From DASQGA01 sp035535315 (GTDB taxonomy: Bacteria; Actinomycetota; Thermoleophilia; Gaiellales; Gaiellaceae), in assembly GCA_035535315.1 (NCBI GenBank), contig DATLQD010000019.1:1-17914 (forward strand): a DNA stretch of 17,914 bases, in the 5' to 3' direction. Below the pieces are notes generated by a model, which ran no database searches, was not told where the DNA came from, and saw nothing but the letters and a program-made list of their open reading frames with translations. Positions within the stretch are counted from its first letter, which is position 1, and every line of letters starts with the position of its first letter. This document shows, in pieces, positions 9,064-16,070 of this stretch. Made by a program: the position numbers and the translations under genes.

Positions 9064-9094
9064 GTTCGGACCTCCAGATAGCAACGGGATCGAC

Positions 9095-9105
9095 TGGTCA
9101 AACCA
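9095..9105. promoter_or_regulatory. FadR/GntR-type operator TGGT-N3-ACCA
   Basis: TGGTCAAACCA is a palindrome with 4-bp half-sites and a 3-bp centre, the arrangement known for FadR-subfamily regulators (FadR, PdhR, LldR). It lies 10-20 nt downstream of the -10 of the importer promoter, so a bound repressor would cover the transcription start. The cognate regulator is probably the FadR-type protein encoded at 10154-10860. The core GTCAAACC (9097-9104) recurs at 9140-9147, overlapping the -35 element, 43 bp away (about four helical turns), as a possible second half-site. Confidence 0.6.
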
Positions 9106-9114
9106 ATACGGCCG

Positions 9115-9144
9115 ACCCTAAGCCCCTCGGCGGAAGGCTGTCAA
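9115..9144 (-). promoter_or_regulatory. Promoter of the sugar importer operon
   Basis: On the minus strand a perfect -35 TTGACA (9144-9139), an 18-bp spacer and TAGGGT (9120-9115), a frequent actinobacterial -10. Transcription would start near 9108, about 45 nt before GTG 9063, with the operator palindrome at the start site. Confidence 0.6.
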
Positions 9145-9164
9145 ACCGCGCTCGTAAGCTGCAC

Positions 9165-9192
9165 TTGACGACCGCACGAGCGGCCGTTTAGC
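9165..9192 (+). promoter_or_regulatory. Possible promoter of the divergent dehydrogenase operon
   Basis: TTGACG (9165-9170), a 16-bp spacer and TTTAGC (9187-9192) lie 33 bp before ATG 9225. The -10 match is weak. It is listed because the operon needs a promoter in this 161-bp divergent region and nothing else there fits better. Confidence 0.35.
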
Positions 9193-9224
9193 GTCGCAGG
9201 GGCAGGTGGTCGGGCCTTTCGCCG

Positions 9225-10157
9225 ATGCGGATCCTCATCTCTGATCAGAATTTCGGCGACGGTGCCCGTGTGGAGCGGGAGCTGGCCGAGCAGGCCGGCT
9301 GGGAGCTCGTCGTGGCCGACTGCCGCACCGAGGAGGACGTCGCCGAGGCGCTCGGGCGCCACCGGCCCGACGCCCTGCTGGTGCAGTTCGCGCCGGTCGG
9401 TGCCCGCGCCCTCTCCGAGGCAAACGGACTCGCCGCAATCGTCCGCTACGGAGTCGGAGTCGACAACATCGCGGTGGACGTCGCCCAAGCTCGCGGGATT
9501 GCGGTCGGCCGCGTGCCGGACTACTGCATCGAGGAGGTGGCCGAGCACACGATCGCACTGCTCCTCGCCGTCGAGCGGCGGCTCGTTGAGCTGGCGGTCC
9601 AGACACGGGCGGGAGGTTGGGATTGGCGCGCCGCAAAGCCCACGCGGCGGGTGAGCGACCTCCGGCTTGGCCTCGTCGGATTCGGCCAAATCGCGAGGGC
9701 GGTAGCCGTGCGCGCGAGTGCCTTCGGCATGCGCCCCGCCGCGCACGACCCTGCGGTCGAGCCGCACGAGATGCGGGAGCAGGGTGTCGAGCCCCTGGCT
9801 TTCGAGGACCTCCTCGGACGGTCGGACGTTCTCTCACTCCATGTGCCCCTGACCGAGGAAACGCGTGGTCTCATCGGGCGAGCGCAGCTCGAGCTGCTTC
9901 CCGAGGGCGCGATCCTCCTGAACGCAGCCCGCGGCGGGCTCGTCGACGAAGTCGCGCTGGCGGAGGTCCTTGCGTCCGGGCGACTCCGTGGTGCCGGCAT
10001 CGACGTGCTCGAGGAGGAGCCTCCGTCCGCGACCCATCCCCTCCGCACCGCGCCCGGCGCGGTCCTGACCCCGCACGCCGCCTGGTACTCGGAGACGGCC
10101 GTGGCGGAACTTCGCCGCAAGGCGGTCGAGACGGCGATCGCGCTGGCGGGCCGGTGA
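9225..10157 (+). CDS. D-isomer-specific 2-hydroxyacid dehydrogenase, CtBP-like subfamily
   Basis: A 310-residue NAD(P)-dependent dehydrogenase (Rossmann-fold D-2-hydroxyacid family, like SerA or CtBP) that interconverts 2-hydroxy and 2-oxo acids. Visible features: VRYGVGVDNI (73-82), the dinucleotide loop G152-x-G154-x-x-A157 with D175 at the end of the second strand (points to NAD), and the catalytic triad R236 (NAARGGLVDE), E265 (DVLEEEP) and H284 (TPHAAWYSE). The AAWYSE tail after the catalytic His is the hallmark I know from CtBP-like proteins, where the Trp contacts bulky 2-oxo acids. It lacks the ACT domain of long SerA. It is the first gene of the rightward operon, so it may reduce or oxidise an end product (lactate-, glycerate- or longer 2-keto-acid-like). 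No strong Shine-Dalgarno precedes ATG 9225. Confidence 0.9.
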   Translation: MRILISDQNFGDGARVERELAEQAGWELVVADCRTEEDVAEALGRHRPDALLVQFAPVGARALSEANGLAAIVRYGVGVDNIAVDVAQARGIAVGRVPDYCIEEVAEHTIALLLAVERRLVELAVQTRAGGWDWRAAKPTRRVSDLRLGLVGFGQIARAVAVRASAFGMRPAAHDPAVEPHEMREQGVEPLAFEDLLGRSDVLSLHVPLTEETRGLIGRAQLELLPEGAILLNAARGGLVDEVALAEVLASGRLRGAGIDVLEEEPPSATHPLRTAPGAVLTPHAAWYSETAVAELRRKAVETAIALAGR

Positions 10158-10860
10158 GCACCAGGCGATCAAGCGGAGCGCCGCTGCCGAGCAGGCAGTC
10201 CGTCGCATCCAGGGCCTCGTCCAGGGCGGGGAGCTTGCTCCGGGCGAGCGCCTTCCCGCTGAGCGTGAGCTCGCCCGCCAGCTCGGCGTGTCGCGCTCGA
10301 CGCTCCGCGAGGCGATCCGGGCTCTCGTCGTCATGAACATCCTCGTGTCGCGGCACGGGGATGGCACGTACGTCTCCTCCCTCGAGCCCGAGCTTCTCGC
10401 CGAGCCATTCCAGTTCATCATCTCGATCTCGGACGAAGCGCTCCTGCACCTCTTCGAGGTCAGGATGGTGCTCGAGACGGAGTGCGCACGGCTCGCCGCC
10501 TCGCGCATCGACATCGGCGAGATCGACGAGCTCGACCGCATCCTCCAGGACAGCGAGGCGGCGCGAGACGATCCCGAGGAGCTGCTCGACCGCGACGTCG
10601 AGCTCCATGCAGCGATCGTGCGAGCGACCCGGAACCCCCTTCTGATCAGGATCATGAGTGGTGTCGGAGCTCTCGCTCTTGCCGGCCGGGCGAAGACCGT
10701 TGGTCTCCCCGGAGTCGCGGCCACCAGCCTCGCCGACCACGCGAGGATCGTGGCGGCGCTCCGGAGCGGATCGGCCGAGGCCGCCGGGGCCGCCATGGCC
10801 GCCCACCTCGAGCACGTCGAGGCAGCCTTCGCGAGCCGGGCGGACGAGGACGCCGCGTGA
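10154..10860 (+). CDS. FadR-type GntR transcriptional regulator (start region frame-disrupted)
   Basis: A winged-helix GntR domain followed by an FCD ligand domain. Reading the frame of the main body, the DNA-binding part contains VRRIQGLVQGGELAPGERLP, ERELARQLGVSRSTLREAIR and a wing ending GDGTYV. The FCD domain has VRMVLETECARLA, the metal/ligand residues D and H in RDVELHAAI, H in LADHARIV and H in AAHLEHVEAA. The first usable start codon in that frame is GTG 10288, which would delete most of the DNA-binding domain. Family similarity extends back to about 10160, where no ATG/GTG/TTG exists in frame. GTG 10154 overlaps the preceding stop (GTGA, as elsewhere in this operon) but is one base out of frame; one extra C near 10161 would give V-S-T-Q-A-I-K-R-S. 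The span therefore contains a frameshift, sequence error or unusual start. It is probably the local repressor. Confidence 0.85.
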
Positions 10861-11600
10861 GTGGCCGGCTAGAGGGCAAGCGTTGCCTCGTCACGGGTGG
10901 CGGCAGCGGGATCGGCCGCGCTGTAGCCCGGCGCTTCGCCGAGGAGGGCGCGCTCGTGGTCGTCTCCGGTCGTCGTGTCGACGCTCTCGAGGAGACCTCG
11001 GCGGGTGTGGCGCCGATCAGAATCTTCGCGGGCGATGCCTCCCAGGCCGAAGACGCGCGCGGGATGGTCGAGGCGGTCGTCGATCGCCATGGCGGGCTCG
11101 ACGTGCTCTTCCACGCGGCGGGCATTCTCCGGCGGAACGAGCGGTTCGACGAGACGACGGAGGACGAGTGGCGCCACGACGTGGACGTGAACCTGACCGG
11201 CACGTTCCAGGTCTGCCGGTTTGCGATCCCGCATCTCAGAGACTCGCGGGGCACAATCGTGCTCGTCGCGAGCCAGCTTGCTCACATCTCGGCACCGGGC
11301 TACGCGACCTACACCGCGACGAAGCATGCCGCGCTCGGCCTCGTCCGGTCGCTGGCGCTCGATCTGGGGCCTGAGGGCGTGCGGGTGAACGCGCTTTCGC
11401 CGGGGGTCGTCGAGACGGACATGGCCTACATCGGACGCGACTTCGCGGCGATGCGCGAGAAGGTCGCCAAGACGATTCCGCTACGGAGGGTCGGCGAACC
11501 GGGAGACATGACCGGCCCCGCCGTTTTTCTGGCAAGCGAGGACTCCGCCTGGATGACCGGCCAGTCGCTCGTCGTCGACGGAGGGTTCACCGCCCAATGA
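10857..11600 (+). CDS. Short-chain dehydrogenase/reductase (SDR) with HAAG in place of NNAG
   Basis: A 247-residue classical-type SDR from GTG 10857, overlapping the regulator stop by 4 bases (GTGA). The cofactor loop is TGGGSGIG (13-20), and the tetrad N112/S139/Y152/K156 (YTATK) is complete. The strand-4 NNAG motif is replaced by HAAG (86-89). R39-R40 after strand 2 suggest NADP(H). The C-terminus has the usual GQSLVVDGG. It is translationally coupled to the acetoacetate-decarboxylase-like gene by an ATGA overlap. Presumably it is a carbohydrate- or hydroxy-acid oxidoreductase of the pathway; the substrate is unknown. Confidence 0.9.
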   Translation: MSGRLEGKRCLVTGGGSGIGRAVARRFAEEGALVVVSGRRVDALEETSAGVAPIRIFAGDASQAEDARGMVEAVVDRHGGLDVLFHAAGILRRNERFDETTEDEWRHDVDVNLTGTFQVCRFAIPHLRDSRGTIVLVASQLAHISAPGYATYTATKHAALGLVRSLALDLGPEGVRVNALSPGVVETDMAYIGRDFAAMREKVAKTIPLRRVGEPGDMTGPAVFLASEDSAWMTGQSLVVDGGFTAQ

Positions 11601-12337
11601 CCTTCGACCCGCGGTCCATCTCCGAGACCCCGTGGGGAGCCCCGCTCGTGCCGCGGCTCCCTCTCCGGATGCGGAACACCGAGATCCTGACCGTCGTCTA
11701 TCGCACCAAGGCCGCCGCGGCCGACCGGATGGTTCCCGCCCCGCTCGAGCGGCTCGGGGATCTCGTGCTCGTGCATCTCTACCGCATGCACGACGCCGAC
11801 TGGTTCGGACGCTACGGCGAGTCGGCGATCCAGATCCCGGTGCGGCACCCCGGCAGCGGCACGGAGGGGGCCTACTCGCCCCTTCTCTTCGTGGAGTCGG
11901 ACGCTGCCGTGGCGGCCGGGCGCGAGATCTACGGTCAGCCGAAAAAGAGCGGCACGATCGAGATCGTCCCCGACGGAGACCTGCTCGTAGGGTGCCTCCG
12001 GCGAAATGGGATCGACGTCCTCACCGCGACCACGCCCTACAAACAGACGCCGGGAAGTGCAGACGATCTCGAGCGGCATGCGGCCTTTCGAACCAACGTG
12101 AACCTGAAGGTCATCCCGGCGACCGACGGCTCCGGGGCGGCCATCCGGGAGCTGACCGCGCGAACGCTCGCCGATGTCGTCGTTCACGAGGTGTGGCGGG
12201 GCCCGGGCACGCTCGAGCTGCGGCCGAACGCGCAGGCTCCCGTGCACCTCCTTCCGGTGCTCGAGGTGGTCGAGGCCTTTCACTGGGTCGCGGACTTCAC
12301 GCTCGTCTACGGCGAGGTCTTGGAGGATTTGCGTTGA
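11597..12337 (+). CDS. Acetoacetate decarboxylase (ADC) family protein
   Basis: A 246-residue protein with the hallmark GREIYGQPKKSG (108-119). K116 of the Lys pair K116/K117 corresponds to the Schiff-base lysine of clostridial ADC (K115), and E75 lies where the active-site Glu is expected (GESAIQIPV). The C-terminal AFHWVADFTLVYGEVLEDL is also family-like. Classical ADC decarboxylates acetoacetate to acetone. The superfamily also includes members with aldolase/dehydratase-type chemistry on 2-oxo acids through the same lysine imine. Embedded among SDRs and a sugar importer, with no acetoacetyl-CoA or solvent genes nearby, it may catalyse a decarboxylation, dehydration or retro-aldol step on a keto-sugar acid (inference). 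It overlaps both neighbours by 4 bases. Confidence 0.88.
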   Translation: MTFDPRSISETPWGAPLVPRLPLRMRNTEILTVVYRTKAAAADRMVPAPLERLGDLVLVHLYRMHDADWFGRYGESAIQIPVRHPGSGTEGAYSPLLFVESDAAVAAGREIYGQPKKSGTIEIVPDGDLLVGCLRRNGIDVLTATTPYKQTPGSADDLERHAAFRTNVNLKVIPATDGSGAAIRELTARTLADVVVHEVWRGPGTLELRPNAQAPVHLLPVLEVVEAFHWVADFTLVYGEVLEDLR

Positions 12338-13059
12338 GCCTCCTCAGCGGCCGCCACGCCCTCGTCACCGGGGCCGCCAACGGGATCGGGCGGGCCGTTG
12401 CGGAACGGTTTCGTGCCGAGGGCGCGGTCGTCTCCGGCGTCGATCGCGAGCAGGGCGCGGAGTTCCAGTTCGACCTGGCGGACACCGAGGGCCTCCCGGC
12501 GCTCGTCGACGGAGTCGAGGCGGAGAACGGCCCGGTCGAGGTGCTCGTCTCGGTCGCGGGCGTCTACGAGCCGGCCCGCGCCGTCGAGATGACGCTCGAC
12601 TCCTACCGTCGCGTCCTCGCAGTCAACCTCGACGCGCCGATCGTGCTCGCGCAGCGCTGCGGGCGGGGGATGGCAGAGCGGGGCTACGGCCGGATCCTCT
12701 CGGTCACCTCCATCCACGGTGAGTTCGGGGAGGAGCTCTCGCTCTCGTACGACGCCTCGAAAGCGGGACTGAACGGCGCGACGCGGACGCTTGCGATCGA
12801 GCTCGGCCCTCAAGGAGTCCTCGTGAACGCGCTTGCCCCCGGCTTCGTGCGCACGCGGATGTCGGTGGTCGAAGGGCAGGACGAGCTCGAGTCAGACTGG
12901 TTCAAGACGGTGTACCTCGAGAACAGGAAGCTCCCCCTACGACGGGCCGCCGAGCCGCCCGAGATCGCGGCGCACGCCGCCTGGCTCTGCTCCGAGGAGA
13001 ACACCTACCTCACCGGGCAGATCGTGAGGGTGGACGGCGGCGTCACCGTCACGTTCTGA
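12334..13059 (+). CDS. Short-chain dehydrogenase/reductase (SDR), NAD-type, TTG start
   Basis: A 241-residue SDR beginning at TTG 12334, which overlaps the previous stop (TTGA) and has GGAGG (12322-12326) 7 nt upstream; no better start exists before the TGAANGIG-type loop. The loop is TGAANGIG (12-19), D37 after strand 2 favours NAD, and the tetrad N98/S126/Y139/K143 (YDASK) is complete. NNAG is replaced by SVAG (73-76). It is a little shorter than usual because the strand 2-4 region is compact. Its stop and the next ATG share one base (TGATG). Confidence 0.9.
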   Translation: MSLLSGRHALVTGAANGIGRAVAERFRAEGAVVSGVDREQGAEFQFDLADTEGLPALVDGVEAENGPVEVLVSVAGVYEPARAVEMTLDSYRRVLAVNLDAPIVLAQRCGRGMAERGYGRILSVTSIHGEFGEELSLSYDASKAGLNGATRTLAIELGPQGVLVNALAPGFVRTRMSVVEGQDELESDWFKTVYLENRKLPLRRAAEPPEIAAHAAWLCSEENTYLTGQIVRVDGGVTVTF

Positions 13060-13508
13060 TGCCGTCGCTCCTCCACACCGGGCTCACGGTTCGTGACCTC
13101 GACCGGTCACTCGGTTTCTATCGCGACCTGCTCGGCATGGAGGTGGTGCTGGAGCAGGAGAAGGAGGGCGGTTACCTCGCGCAGATCGTGGGCTATGACC
13201 ACGCACATGTCCGCATGGCCCATCTCGCCTTTCCCGGCGACCCGGCGCGCCTCGAGCTCTTCCAGTACCTCCGGCCCGAGCCCCGGGGAGAGCCGGGTGA
13301 GCCGCGGGACGTCGGGATCACGCACGTCTGTCTGCTCGTACCGGATGTCGACGCGCTGGGCGCCCGGTTGCGGGAGGCCGGAACCGAGTTCTACTCGGAG
13401 CCCGTGCTGGTGGACACAGGCGCTAATGCAGGCGGGATCGGCGTCTACCTGCGCGATCCCGACGGCATCACGCTCGAGCTCTTCCAGCGACCCGCAGAGC
13501 CGGCATGA
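13059..13508 (+). CDS. VOC (glyoxalase/bleomycin-resistance/dioxygenase) superfamily protein
   Basis: A 149-residue protein with two beta-alpha-beta-beta-beta modules. The four expected metal ligands are present: H6 (LLHTGLTV), E66 (LELFQY), H89 (THVCLLV) and E140 (LELFQR). This H/E/H/E pattern is shared by glyoxalase I and methylmalonyl-CoA epimerase, so the protein is likely a metal-dependent lyase, isomerase or epimerase. Both halves start with a His strand and end with LELFQ, showing the internal duplication. In this operon it could epimerise or isomerise a 2-keto or 3-keto intermediate, but that is inference. It shares one base with the upstream SDR and overlaps the next SDR by 4 bases (ATGA). 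Confidence 0.88.
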   Translation: MPSLLHTGLTVRDLDRSLGFYRDLLGMEVVLEQEKEGGYLAQIVGYDHAHVRMAHLAFPGDPARLELFQYLRPEPRGEPGEPRDVGITHVCLLVPDVDALGARLREAGTEFYSEPVLVDTGANAGGIGVYLRDPDGITLELFQRPAEPA

Positions 13509-14272
13509 AGCTCGGCGGCAAGGTGTGCGTCGTCACGGGCGCCGCGCAGGGCATCGGCCGTGCGATCGTCGATGAGTTCGTCCGGGAGGGAGCGCGGCCC
13601 GCAATTCTCGAGCTGAACCTCGAGGCTGCGGAGGCCTACGCCGAAGAGCTCCGTGGTGCAGGCGCCGACGCCCGCGCCTACCCCTGCGACGTTTCGGAGA
13701 AGGCGTCGGTCGAGGAAGCTGCGCGCAGGGTCGCCGGCGACCTCGGCCCTTGCGACGTGCTCGTGAACAACGCTGGTATCGCTCTCATGGGCCCGTCGCT
13801 TGACTTCCCCGAGGACCAGTGGCGTCGCTCGCTCGACGTTATGACGACCGGCGTCTTCTTCTGCTGCCAGGCCTTCGGCGCGCAGATGGTCGAGTCGGGC
13901 GGCGGCTCGATCGTGAACATCGCCTCCATGAACGCCGCGGTCGCGTTCCCGATGCGGCTCGCCTACAACGCGGCCAAAGCTGCCGTCGTCCAGATGACCG
14001 AGGTGCTCGCAATCGAGTGGGCAGAGCACGGAATTCGCGTCAACGCGATCGGGCCGGGAGTGACACGGACGGCGCTCGTCGAGAAGGCGATCAAGGACGG
14101 CTTCGTCGACGAGCGCGCCTACGTGGAGCGGACGCCCATGAAGAGGCTCGGCAAGCCCGAGGAGATCGCCAAGGCCGCCCTCTTTCTGGCGTCCGAGGAG
14201 GACTCGAGCTTCGTCACCGGCCACTTCCTGGTCGTCGACGGCGGCTGGACCGCGTTCGGCTACGTGACCTAG
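13505..14272 (+). CDS. Short-chain dehydrogenase/reductase (SDR) lacking the tetrad Asn
   Basis: A 255-residue SDR and the last gene of the rightward operon. The cofactor loop is TGAAQGIG (11-18), E36 after strand 2 favours NAD, NNAG is at 88-91, and S141, Y154 and K158 (YNAAK) are present. The position normally held by the tetrad Asn (as in 'vNltG') is Met113 in DVMTTG. The C-terminus has GHFLVVDGGWTAF. It may be a sugar or keto-acid dehydrogenase. It ends 4 bp from the convergent M24 gene, leaving no room for a separate terminator. Confidence 0.9.
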   Translation: MKLGGKVCVVTGAAQGIGRAIVDEFVREGARPAILELNLEAAEAYAEELRGAGADARAYPCDVSEKASVEEAARRVAGDLGPCDVLVNNAGIALMGPSLDFPEDQWRRSLDVMTTGVFFCCQAFGAQMVESGGGSIVNIASMNAAVAFPMRLAYNAAKAAVVQMTEVLAIEWAEHGIRVNAIGPGVTRTALVEKAIKDGFVDERAYVERTPMKRLGKPEEIAKAALFLASEEDSSFVTGHFLVVDGGWTAFGYVT

Positions 14273-14276
14273 CCGC

Positions 14277-15356
14277 TCACAGACTCAGGTCGTGCCTGGA
14301 GAGGATCTCCGGCTCGCCATCCGTGACAAGGAGGACCTGCTCGACGCGGACTCCCCACCGATCGCCGTAGGAGCCCGGCTCGAGCGCCACGACCATGCCC
14401 TCCTCGAGCACGCGGGCGGTGTCAGGGATCACCCGGGGCTCCTCGTGGAACGACGTACCGATGCCGTGGCCCGTGTGGTGCGGGTACGTACCGCCGCCTT
14501 CCGCGATGACCCCTCGCGCGGCTGCATCGACATCGGCGGCGCGGGTGCCGGGCCGGCACATCGCCACGGCCCGCTCGAGCGCGGCCCGAGCCACATCGTG
14601 GGCGCGCCGCATCTCCGGAAGCGCCTCGCCCACCGACAATGTCGCGCACGAGTCGGACCAGTAGGCGTCGAGGCGCGGCACCAGGTCGACGAGGACGAGA
14701 TCACCGTCGTGCAATACGCGGTCGCTCGGAGGTCCACCCACCTCCGCAGTCCGCTCGCCCGAGACCAGGTCGGCGAGGAGCGGCACCCGGCCTCCCGCGG
14801 CGCGTTCCATTGCCGCGCGGGCCTCCGACCACACGTCGAGCTCCGTGCGCCCGCCGGCGGCCGCTTCGCGGGCTGCCTTCTGGCCGGCATCGGCGATGCT
14901 CGTCGACGCGCGGATCGCCGCGACTTCGTCGGCGTCCTTGACCGCCCTGGCGGCCCGCAGTTCGCTGCTCACATCCACGATCTCGACGCCGTCGCCGAGG
15001 AGCGCGGCCACAAGCGCACCAGGCAAGGACGCTACGTCTGCCGCGACTTCCCGGGCACATGTGAGAGCCTCACGGGCCAGCAGCGTCGCCAGCGCGGATC
15101 GATCCACGTCTTCGACCGCGAACCCGGGAAATGTGCGCGTTTCGATTCCCTCGCCCACGCCGCCGGCCTCGTCCTCGCTCACGAACGCGAGCAGGGAGCC
15201 GTCCGGGTCGAGTAGTACGAGGGGTGCCACCGTGAAAGGACTCGGGCCGTACTCGATGTCCGTGGCGAGCCCGGTCAGCCACGTCACCGTTGTGAGATCG
15301 CCGCTGACAAGCGGCCTGCCGCCTGCTAGCTCCCGGGCTCGCTCGCGCCTCGTCAA
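14277..15356 (-). CDS. M24 family (aminopeptidase P / Xaa-Pro dipeptidase / creatinase-like) hydrolase
   Basis: A 359-residue pita-bread-fold protein from TTG 15356, which overlaps the stop of the amidotransferase gene (TTGA). The open frame continues upstream but only within that gene. All five dinuclear metal ligands are seen: D224, D235 (11 apart, in LVDLVPRLDAYWSDS), H297 (TGHGIG), E326 (ALEPGSY) and E339 (VRVEQ), plus H304 (FHEEP), the usual catalytic His. The N-terminal about 120 residues form the creatinase-N-like domain (VTWLTGL). The family cleaves Xaa-Pro bonds or C-N bonds of small molecules (creatinase). Coupling to gamma-glutamyl hydrolase and ligase genes suggests a small amide or peptide substrate, not general proteolysis. 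The TTG start is the least certain part. Confidence 0.9.
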   Translation of the reverse strand: MTRRERARELAGGRPLVSGDLTTVTWLTGLATDIEYGPSPFTVAPLVLLDPDGSLLAFVSEDEAGGVGEGIETRTFPGFAVEDVDRSALATLLAREALTCAREVAADVASLPGALVAALLGDGVEIVDVSSELRAARAVKDADEVAAIRASTSIADAGQKAAREAAAGGRTELDVWSEARAAMERAAGGRVPLLADLVSGERTAEVGGPPSDRVLHDGDLVLVDLVPRLDAYWSDSCATLSVGEALPEMRRAHDVARAALERAVAMCRPGTRAADVDAAARGVIAEGGGTYPHHTGHGIGTSFHEEPRVIPDTARVLEEGMVVALEPGSYGDRWGVRVEQVLLVTDGEPEILSRHDLSL

Positions 15357-16069
15357 CGGGTGCGCTTCTGCTCCCTGTACTCGCCCGCTTCCTTGACGAG
15401 CGCGTCGAACAGGGCGAAATCCTCGCCGGCCTCCGGATGCCACAGGACTCCGAGCGCGAATCGCCGCGACGGGTCTTCGAGCCCTTCGATCGTCCCGTCT
15501 TCGGCCCAAGCCGTCTCGCGAAGACCCTCTCCAAGCTTCCCGAAGCCCTGGTGGTGGTGCGACTTGACCGGCGCGCGGTCGCCCAGGAGCTCGCCGAGAC
15601 GGCTCTTCGGCTCGACGTCGACGTCGTGGTCGGAAAAGACGCCGGGCGTGTGCTTGTGCTTCTCGTCCCCGACGACGTCGGGGAGATGCTGGACGAGGTC
15701 GCCTCCGCGCGCGACATTCAAGATCTGTGAGCCGCGGCAGACCGCGAGCACCGGCATGTCGCGCGCGAGCGCCGCAGTGAGGAGTGCCAGCTCGGCGCGG
15801 TCGCGGCCCGGCGCGACCCCATTCGTCTCGTCGTGCGCCTCGTGCCCGTAGAGCTCGGGATCGAGATCGGAGCCGCCCGAGAAGAGCAGCCCGTCGAGCG
15901 CGTCCAGCGTCTCCTCGAGACCGTCGTCCTCGGGAGGGATCAGGAGGGGCCGCCCGCCCGCGGCCTGGACCGCCTGCACGTACGCGGCCGGCACGAGGGC
16001 CGAGTCCAGCTCCCAGTGGCCGAACCGAGCCGGGGTCAGATAGGTCGTGATCCCGATCAGCGGCCTCAT
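15353..16069 (-). CDS. Gamma-glutamyl-GABA hydrolase-like class I glutamine amidotransferase (PuuD family)
   Basis: A 238-residue cytoplasmic hydrolase. The nucleophile is C111 in VLAVCRGSQILNV, with H211 and E213 in GVLWHPE completing the triad. Also visible are GGSDLDPELYG (65-75) and SHHHQG (170-175), features of the PuuD/peptidase C26 branch that act alone as gamma-glutamyl hydrolases. PuuD releases GABA from gamma-glutamyl-GABA in the Puu putrescine route, which fits the ligase encoded just upstream. The ATG at 16069 is only 1 bp from the palindromic element and no Shine-Dalgarno is visible. The 3' end overlaps the M24 gene by 4 bases. Another gamma-glutamyl amide could be the true substrate. 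Confidence 0.9.
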   Translation of the reverse strand: MRPLIGITTYLTPARFGHWELDSALVPAAYVQAVQAAGGRPLLIPPEDDGLEETLDALDGLLFSGGSDLDPELYGHEAHDETNGVAPGRDRAELALLTAALARDMPVLAVCRGSQILNVARGGDLVQHLPDVVGDEKHKHTPGVFSDHDVDVEPKSRLGELLGDRAPVKSHHHQGFGKLGEGLRETAWAEDGTIEGLEDPSRRFALGVLWHPEAGEDFALFDALVKEAGEYREQKRTR

Positions 16070-16070
16070 C

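Noticed and set aside
9064..9084. TTG 9084 as start of the binding protein
   Set aside because: It would place the GGAGG ribosome site inside the gene; GTG 9063 has ideal spacing and gives a normal Tat signal.
14270..14280. Terminator between the convergent SDR and M24 genes
   Set aside because: Only 4 bp separate the stop codons and no stem is visible; transcripts must run into each other.
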